64,000 nt of DNA from Forficula auricularia (lineage: Eukaryota; Arthropoda; Insecta; Dermaptera; Forficulidae): positions 7,969,542-8,033,541 of the forward strand of contig JALMQS010000681.1 in assembly GCA_024734495.1 (NCBI GenBank), written 5' to 3'. Of the stretch, positions 1 through 8,800 are shown in pieces (within the stretch, counting starts at the first letter, position 1; every line of letters begins with the position of its first letter). The translations under genes were made by a program, and so were the position numbers. The notes below the pieces were generated by a model. It saw only the letters and a program-made list of their open reading frames with translations, ran no database searches and was not told the origin of the DNA.

Positions 1-815
1 CCAATTTCCCCACATTCGTTTATATTGATAAACATTATAAAAAATAAAAAGGAAAATGATAATTAAAAAGAACGATGGATAAAGGATTGGGATGGATGGA
101 TGACCAATCGACTTGATTGGGGAATAATGGAATTGAAATAATTATCGGAAAAGAGGTTTTTTTTATCTAATTAGATTTTTCCTCTTATTAAAAACAAGGA
201 CTAAAGATGAATAAGGACACTCGATGGTGGAGAAGTAATCTCCGGAATCGAAGCAAAAATACAATGTATACATTAATTAATGTAAAATAATTGGTTTAAT
301 AAAATTTATAAAAAAAAAAAAAAAAATAATAATTAAAAAAATAATCGTATAGGATCTGAAATAAAAACATAAAATTAAATAAGATTTGTTTCTAAGTTAA
401 ATAAAAAAAAGCCACTTCAACCACTTAATTTGTAAACACCCCTGTTTTGTTATGAATCCACCTGTAATGTTATTATTTAGACATCTGTTAATTAAAAAAA
501 AATCCTAATTTTAAGATAATATAATAACATTTGTTATAACCTATTAGTGGGTTTTAAAATTAAAAAAAAACAATTAATAAATAAAAGATAATTGAAAAAA
601 ATGTAAACAAACTTTTTTATTGAGATTTTAATTTATAAATAATTACTTAAATTAAGAAAATATCAATTAAGATCAGCCAGATCGTTTTTTCATCCTCAAA
701 AATTGTTAATAGAGTTGATTTCATCAAAATCGGTAGAGCCGTTTTCAAAATAGAACAAAGATACAAATATATAAATATATATACAATTTTTACTCCTTCA
801 ATAAGAGTAGATAGA
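1..815 (-). repeat. Degenerate copy of the tRNA-containing 1-kb repeat (family R), cut by the window edge
   Basis: Blocks at 1-60, about 330-395 and about 605-815 match, in order and in reverse orientation, the repeat described at 20141-21140. The right end is the diagnostic terminus near 781-815 (an AATAAGAGTAGAT-type end). A 220-bp repeat copy is inserted at about 80-330. No gene is seen here. Confidence 0.6.
80..330 (-). repeat. 220-bp interspersed repeat (family S), single copy
   Basis: Family S reads, in its forward orientation, from an AACCAATTATTTTACATTAA-type start to a CCAATC-aagtc-GATTGG hairpin. It contains an internal inverted pair GAGGAAAAATC / AAAAAACCTC. Here it is reversed, with an A-rich run next to its start. 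Other copies lie near 3.05-3.47, 18.17-18.70, 51.35-51.77, 54.35-54.92 and 62.47-62.65 kb. It encodes nothing. Confidence 0.75.
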
Positions 816-837
816 TAATAATAATAATAATAATAAG

Positions 838-872
838 CGCCTTAACCAACTAGATCACGGATCCTCCCGCCG
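838..872 (-). repeat. tRNA 5'-half-like relic
   Basis: The minus strand reads like the D-arm half of a tRNA, with TAGTTGGTTAAGGCGC matching a polymerase III A box. It is followed by a TTA microsatellite instead of a 3' half. It is probably a SINE or tRNA fragment, not a working tRNA. Confidence 0.4.
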
Positions 873-1702
873 AATATTTATTAAATAATTTTTGTTTGTA
901 TTTTTTTGACAATATTATTGATATATATCACAAACTTTTGTCTAATTAACAATTTTTAAGATCAGCCTGGTCATGTTGTCTTACCTATAATTTTTAAATA
1001 TAATAAATAGGGGAGAAAAAAATTATAAATTTTTAAAAATTAAGAAATTAAAATTTATCTCTTGAAGCCTTTTTCATAAAGTAAGTATACAAAAAATGTC
1101 TAGAAATAACTCAAATCAAAATTTTTATGTAGATTTATGATTATTTGCTTAAAATAGAGAACAACCTCATTGATTGCTCGTTATTAATTGTAAAATAATT
1201 TTGTTTGAGTTATTTAATGCAAAATAAAAATATTTACTATTTAGGGGTTTCTAGCTTTAGAACTTTTGATTCAAAAATGCAGAAAACATAATTTTTTGAA
1301 TAGTTTTATTAAGATTTTAAGGTGTTGTTATGTTATGTTAAGGCCTAAATAAACAATTTATTTTATATTTAAGCTTATTATAAATTTCTTATATTATAAG
1401 CTATGCTGTTTGCTGTTTCAGGAGAATTGATAATTTCAAATGATTATTATTTAAAACTCTGATATTCATTCCAATTTATTGAAGTGATAACTTCTTTTGG
1501 TGCGCCTCGCACACTTTTTATTTTACTTGGCGGTAAATGGAATTTCTTTATTAAACATATAATATCAATTGGATTCCAACTATAATCTAATGATTTTGTT
1601 ATTTTATTTTGTTTTATTTTTTTATTTTTTTATTTTATTTTATTTGGTTATACACCTATTCTTCGTGAATCTGTGATGACTGGCTAAAAAATAAAAAAAA
1701 AA
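873..1702. other. Gene-free AT-rich stretch with one diverged unit of the 41-44 kb array
   Basis: No coding signal was found. About 1190-1400 resembles a unit of the tandem array at 41.4-43.9 kb (shared phrases such as AACATAATTTTTTGAA and TTTTATTAAGATTTTAAGG). The 1600-1650 stretch is a TTTTA-rich simple repeat. Confidence 0.5.
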
Positions 1703-2045
1703 TAAACTGAGGTGTTCTGATGTGGCCATCCACTTGCCACCATACAACCTGGCCCCTCACTTATATTTAATATTTAATAAAATTATTTATAATCATGTAG
1801 GGGAGGGGGGTTAGTTTTTGTATTTTTAGACTCCTGGGGTCCACTGATTATGTATACAAAATTTGGTTGAGTTTGGTACAAGAGCCTATATTTTCATTTT
1901 TTGACCATACACCCTCCCCCCATTTTGGGCGGTTAGTTTTTGCATTTTTAGACTTCTGGAGTCGTACTGATTATGCATATAAAATTTGGTTGAGTTTGCT
2001 AAAATGGCCTAGATTTTTAATTTTTAACCCCCCCCCCATATAAAA
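1703..2045 (-). repeat. Interspersed repeat family Q
   Basis: The reverse complement matches 5047-5545 and 32195-32710, and part of 44930-45250. All share a GTGGATGGCCACATCAGAAC end and repeated phrases around AACTAACCGCCCAAAAT with C or G tracts. It is non-coding. Confidence 0.7.
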
Positions 2046-2090
2046 TAAATGTACCTACACCTTCAAAAACACTTTAATTGGATCCTTTAA

Positions 2091-2288
2091 GGGCCAGTTA
2101 TATGTCAGTTTGTTAAGTCTTTGTTAAAGTTAACAAAGAGTAAAACCTTAGAATTCACCTTGTGTCCGGCGGGATGGCCATTCATATAAAAAGTGCGTGT
2201 CATCTGATTGGCCATCCGGCCGGGCACAAGCTGAATTCTAAGGTTTTACCCTTTGTTAAGACATTACGAACCTACATACAACTGGCGC
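2091..2288. mobile_element. Foldback MITE upstream of the ankyrin gene
   Basis: Two arms of about 85 bp are inverted copies: GTAAAACCTTAGAATTCA at about 2142 and its complement near 2235, with GCCAGTTATATG / CATACAACTGGC at the outer ends. It lies about 400 bp upstream of the TATA box, so it could influence the promoter, but nothing in it shows that. 2289-2690 holds only a short Helitron-like fragment (2432-2478). Confidence 0.7.
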
Positions 2289-2690
2289 AAATTCAATTAC
2301 AATATAATTTTACATCTAGGAAATAAAAAATAAAAACATTCCGAAACCGCTCAAAATTCTTTACAACCATTATTTTGTAATACAATTGATTAAATTTAGA
2401 AAATTTCAATTATTATTTTATAATCCACTAAGGGGTCCAGCTAACAAGATGCCCACCGAAGACTGGCTTCGCAGCTTTAAAAATAATAATACACTTGGTC
2501 TCGGACCTACTAGATAACAACCTCTTGTGATTTACTTAGAAGCTTATAAAGATAAACAATTTCAAGAAGCTTCTGGATTCCCCGTTTGGATGAGGTTATC
2601 ACGAAAGTCATGTCATTTCCAAATGAACTTTCCTATAAAGGAAAATGAAATCGAATAAAAACAACAGCGAGACAGGGTCTTAAACTAGTT

Positions 2691-2698
2691 TATATAAA
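2691..2698 (+). promoter_or_regulatory. TATA box of the secreted ankyrin gene
   Basis: TATATAAA lies 63-70 nt before the ATG at 2761. That leaves room for a transcription start near 2720 and a 5' leader of about 40 nt. The start context is AAAATAAAATGA, A-rich as is common in insects. Confidence 0.6.
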
Positions 2699-2760
2699 CC
2701 CAACTGACGATAAGACGACAAACAGACATACGATTAAAAATAAAAATAATCTAAAATAAA

Positions 2761-2883
2761 ATGAATTACCTTTTTGGTATTGTTATCTGTGTTCTTTGTG
2801 CTTTGGAGGCCTCTGTTGAGGCAGCCATGTCCACCAGACCTGACGAGTGCTATGCAGACGATAATCTTGATTTCGGCTTTAAG
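2761..2883 (+). CDS. Exon 1 of the secreted ankyrin gene: signal peptide
   Basis: This encodes 41 residues from the ATG. A basic/polar start is followed by a 14-residue hydrophobic stretch, then small residues fitting signal peptidase cleavage after about Ala-21 or Ala-22. The donor is AAG|GTAACC. The TATA box upstream and absence of another in-frame ATG nearby support this start. Confidence 0.75.
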
Positions 2884-5800
2884 GTAACCCATCTAACCCT
2901 TGTTACTATTAAAAAATTATTTTTATTTTTCTCTCTTTAGTGATGTTATTAATAGTGACTTAATATAATACCTTGCATGCATCTCGTAAGAGAAAGCGAA
3001 TGAATGAGAAAATAATATAAATAAATAAATTTTATTAAACGAATTATTTTACATTAATTAATGTATACATTGTATTTTTGCTTCGATTCCGGAGATTACT
3101 TCTCCACCATCGAGTGTCCTTATTCATCTTTAGTCCTTGTTTTTAATAAGAGGAAAAATCTAATTAGATAAAAAAACCTCTTTTCCGATAATTATTTCAA
3201 TTCCATTATTCCCCAATCAAGTCGATTGGTTATCCGATCTCTCATCCATCCATTCATGAGAAAATAATAAACCAATTATTTTACATTAATTAATGTATAC
3301 ATTGTATTTTTTCTTCGATTCCGGAGATTACTTCTCCACCATCGAGTGTCCTTATTCATCTTTAGTCCTTGTTTTTAATAAGAGGAAAAATCTAATTAGA
3401 TAAAAAAAACTCTTTTCCGATAATTATTTCAATTCCATTATTCCCCAATCAAGTCGATTGGTTAACCTCCTCCATCCTCCCCTCACCATGAGAAAATAAT
3501 AACAAAATTCAATTTATAAATATAGAAATACTCTAGAAACGTTCGCGGGTTTTAAAGGAACATTTTAAGATTGATTTTTTTATAAAATATTTTATTTATT
3601 ATAATTTCGATTATTTGCTCATAAGAATTGGATATTTACGTTAATTCGTCATTGATCATATTATCAGACCTTGACTAAATTAATATGGGACCACCCCTAA
3701 GGTACCGTCTTTCCAATATAAAAAGATTCATCGAAATCGGTTCATAAACAAAGAAGTTATGCCTAAACAAACATAGCAAAAAAGGTCCAATACTAATGAA
3801 AAAAAAAACGGGACCAATCGGAAACTAGACTGAACCCAATGCAAAAAAATAATCAAAATCGGTTCACAATTGGCGAATATATCATGTAACATAGACAAAA
3901 AAAAAATTCATTCGAATAGAGAACCTCCTCCTTTTTTGAAGTCGGTTAAAAAGTAAGTAAAATTTCAAGGTAGGTTTCACAAAAATAAAACAAAGAGTTT
4001 TTATCTCGATATATACATGTACGAGCTGCTCCAAGCGTGCCGAAGGCACGCCCTCTACAGCTCGGCCCTCCGGGCAGGTGGCCCTGACGGGCTGCGTCTC
4101 GGCATGTGATTATTAGGTCTCCAAAATTCATTCCCTCTTTTGCCCCCACGCACTCATTTTGGCTATTGATTTTTACAGCATACATTTTATATAGTCTTAA
4201 AAACTAACTAAATTTTATAATTTTTCTCATTAATATATCAAAGAATAATTGATACGTCAATGAACCAGAAAATAAAAATAAAATTCAATTCATAAATATA
4301 GAAATTCTCTCGAAACGTTTGCGGGTTTTAAATGAACGTTTTAAGATTGTTTTTTTTTTATAAAAGATTTTATTTATTATAATTTTATTTGCTGATAAGA
4401 ATTGAAGATTTCCGTTATTTCGTCATTAATCATATCCTCAGAACTTGACCAAATTAATATGCGTACCACTCTTAATATACCTTCTTTCCAATAAAAAAAG
4501 AATCATTCAAATCGGTTCATTAACAAAGAAGTTATGCATGAACAAACATAACAAAAAAGGTCCAATACCAATGAAATTTATATTTTTACCAATCGGAAAC
4601 TAGACTGAACCCAATGCAAAAAAAATCATCAAAATCTGTTCACAATTGGCGAAGAAATCGAGTAACATAGACATAAAAAAAACAGTCGAATTGAGAACCT
4701 CCTCCTTTTTTGAAGTCGGTTAAAAAAATATATGCAAACGATATACATAATATAGTCCAGCTAAATTGTGCTCAAATGGGCCTCTATGGAGAAAATTTTG
4801 GGGTAGTTCTGATTTTTTGCATATATATGTTTTTAGGGGCGCTGAATCCAAATCTGAGGACTCCCACCAAAATTTTGTGACGCAACATTTTAGAAAATGT
4901 AAAAAAATGTGAAAATTTCCATTTTTTGGCGGTTTTTCGCTTATAACTTGAAAAATATCAAGTTATCGTAAATAACATTCTCATTTAAATTGAAAATTCA
5001 TAAAATTTCCTACAAATTTCAATTTTAGGTTTTTTCTTCGACCGTTGTCTGGTTGTTAGTTAGTCTGTGCGTTACCAAATTTTTGTGGACGAGCTAGCTC
5101 AAAAATTAGTGTGAATATCGAAACCAAATTACACACGTAGTTTTGCTCCATTGAGATTAAGAGCTGATTAGATTTTGGTGCATATCGAGCCAAAATTAAG
5201 GTGGGTGGAGGGGAGGGGGGGGGGTTAAAAATTAAAAATCTAGGCCGGTTGAAAGCAAACTCAACGAAATTTTGTATACATAATCAGTAGACCCCCAGGA
5301 GTTTAAAAATGCAAAAATTAACCGCCCAAAATGTGGTGTGGGGGGGGGGGTGTAGGGTCAAAAAATGAAAATCTTGGCCATTTATCAAACTTAACCAAAT
5401 TTTGTAAACATAATCAGTGGGACACCAAAAGTATAAAAATGCAAAAACTAACCCCCCCCCCCTACATGATTATAAATAATTTTAGGGGCCACCGTTGTAT
5501 GGTAAAGTCAAGTGGATGGCCACATCAGAACACGTCAGCTTATTTAATTTAATTTAATTATTATACTATAAAATGATAATGTAGAATTATGTAGAAAAAA
5601 GTATGAATTTTTGTAGAATTTTTGTACCTGCCTAGTAGGACTTTAAAAACATTGAACCTAAAAGAATCAAATCTTCAGCTATTTTTTATGAATATATTAT
5701 TTTTTTTATCTTTTCAGATTTTATTTGAAACAAGCAAAGAATTAAAAACCGAGGTAGGTAGTATAATTTCAATATATATATGTAATTATTTCGCTTATAT

Positions 5801-8800
5801 AATATTTATTATTGTTATAGTTTATTGTACAGTCGAACCCGCTTATAACGAGCACGAAGGACCACGATGTTTGCTCGTTATAACCGAAAGCTGGTAAAAA
5901 TCGGGTTCGTTTTTAACTTAACATTGTACCAACCAAGTATTTCCTATTTCCTCGTTAAATCCGGGTTCTCGTTAATACAGGGCTCGTTATAAGCGGGTCC
6001 GACCCTATTATCATTTCTGTGTCAAAATGTTTATATATATTTATTACGAGCTGCTCAAGGCGTGCCTTCGGCACGCCTCTTAACCTGGCGGACAGCGTCT
6101 CTGCATGTGATTATTAGGTCTGTAATATATATTTGTAATATTTTTCCTCCTCTTTCGCCCCCAGGCACTCATTTTGTCTATTGATTTTTACAGCATACAT
6201 TTTATATAGTCTTAAAAATTAACATTACTAAATAAGATCTATATTGGAAGTATTAATTTTTCCCCATTCACATTTTGGTAGGTTGAAATTATTTATTAGA
6301 TATTTGCAAATAGATAACTCTCAGTTTTCTAAAGATGCAAATGGACAGCTAAAGTTTCTGTACATACACTCCACCGGCTTGATCAGGCTGACGGATTTTT
6401 CTGAGAATAGTTTCCTAAAGTAATAAAGAATAACTCTCAAAAATTTGATTAAGATCGGAGAGAGTTTTAATTTTTTGCCACCACTCACATTTTGGATAGT
6501 TGGGGTGGGGGTCTGATAACAAAAATCTTAAAATTATTTTTTAGAAATTTACAAATAAATAATCCACAGTTTCCTAAAGAGTAAATCTACTAAAAAGCTA
6601 AAAATTCTATAATTTGCCCCCCCCCCCCTTCGCCCCCATAAAGTCAATTTTGATAATTGATTTTTACAGGAATAGTTTCTTAAAGTAATAAAGAATAACT
6701 CTACAAAATTTGATCAAGATAGGAGAGGTTTTAATTTTTGCCCCCACTCACATTTTGGATAGTTGGGAGTCGAATTTCAAAAAAATCCTGAAATTACTTT
6801 TTAGATATTTGTATTTAGAATTTTATTAAGTAAAAATCAAGTAGATATCTTATTGTTCTTAATTGAAAATGCATAATTAGTGTAAACACATTGCAAAGAT
6901 ATTTTGCCCCTTTTGAGCCCTTTAGGGGTCGAATTTCAAAAATCCTGAAATTTCTTTTTAGATATTTTAATTTAGTATTTTTATAAGTAAAAAGCAAGTA
7001 GATATTTTATTGTCCTTAAGAGATATCGCATAAACAGTGAACACACATTTGGCCCTCTTTGACCCCCTTAGGGGTCGAATTTCGAAAAATCCTTTCTTAC
7101 TGAGCCTCTATGTCATAGATGTAATATCCTCTCCAAATTTCATGTTTCTATGTCCAGTGGTTCTGGCTGTTTTTGATGATGAGTGAGTGAGTGAGTGAGT
7201 GTATCAGGCAAAATTTTATATATATAGATTCTCTGTTTGTAGATAAAAAATGAAATTTCTCTGGTGAAAGAAGAAATTAAGAAATTAAAGGAGCAGGTGA
7301 GTTTTAATTTTGACACTTTTTCTTTTAAACAGACCTTAATTTTATTTATTTATTTATGTATAACCCGCCTTCCGGACGGATCAAAGTATTAAATTCACTA
7401 GAAAGATCTATAATGAAGGAAAAAAAAATCATTTTTATCTACACTGAAGTGCAAAAAAATCGACCCACCAATAAAAACTTTATTAAATAGTAAATAATTT
7501 TTAATTTTTTTACAAGGAACCATACATTATTGAAATTATTGCTTATTGCAAGTGTAATTGCCACTTGTTGTTGACTTAGCCCTTGATTAATTAGGCACAC
7601 AATTTGAACTGCTTGAACTTCAGAAATATCCATTTTGTATATTTTATTTTTCTATCAATGATGCTTAATTCAAAATTATTCATTTTATTGATATTTCAAA
7701 TGGAATTTGATCTTTTATTAAAACTTTATTTAAATTTAAAGTAATATTGAGAAAGTATGATAATTTGTAATTGTATCTTTTAATTTAATTTCACTTATTT
7801 TTTTTTATAAAATTCAAAAATTATCAACAATATTTATTGAATATGTCAGTTTAAGTGTTAATGGAACAAATTATATGAATATTTGTAAAATTTTTAAAAA
7901 TAATTTGCTATTTAATAAAGTTGTTATTAGTGGGTCGATCTTTTTGCACCGTAGTGTATTTTATTTTCTTTATTTTTAACCGACTTCAAAAAAGGAGGAG
8001 GTTCTCTATTCGACTGAATTTTTTTTTTTTTTTGTGCCTATGTTACCTCATATCTCCGCCAATTATCAACCGATTTTGAAATTTTTTTTTGCATTGGGTC
8101 CAGTCTAGCTTCCGATTGGTCCCATTTTTTTTTCGTTTTTTTCATAGGTATTAGACTTTTTTATTAGGTTTGTTTAGACCTAACCTCTTTGTTTATGAAC
8201 CGATTTCGATGGTTCTTTTTTATCCGAAAGGGGTATCTTAGGGATGGTGTCATATTAATTTGGTCAAGTTCTGATGATATGATCACTATTAATAACATCA
8301 CTAAAAAGAGAAAAATAAAAATAATTTTAAGAAAAAATTAAAAACCGACTTCAAAAAATTAAATGCAACAAATAAAATACACTAAAAGGTATAAAATAAT
8401 TATTATCTTATTTAGTTACAACTAAACGACGAAATATTAACATGAAATTACTTTTTGAAGTCGGTGCCAAACATATACATTTTATGAATCGCACTCGACG
8501 GATCTTACTTAGTACGTTTGGAGGGTATGCTCGCTTATAGGTATAGTTTGTTTGGTACTGACTTCAAAAAGTAATTTCATGTTAATATTTCGTCGTTTAG
8601 TTGTAACTAAATAAGATAATAATTATTTTATACCTTTTAGTGTATTTTATTTGTTGTATTTAATTTTTTGAAGTCGGTTTTATTTTTTCTTAAAAATTAT
8701 TTTTATTATTATTTCTAAGTGTCTAGATTACATATACCTAAGATAATTTAAAGAGATGTCGTAGAAAGCTTGGTTTGGTGCCAAAATGTTTGTTTATAAC

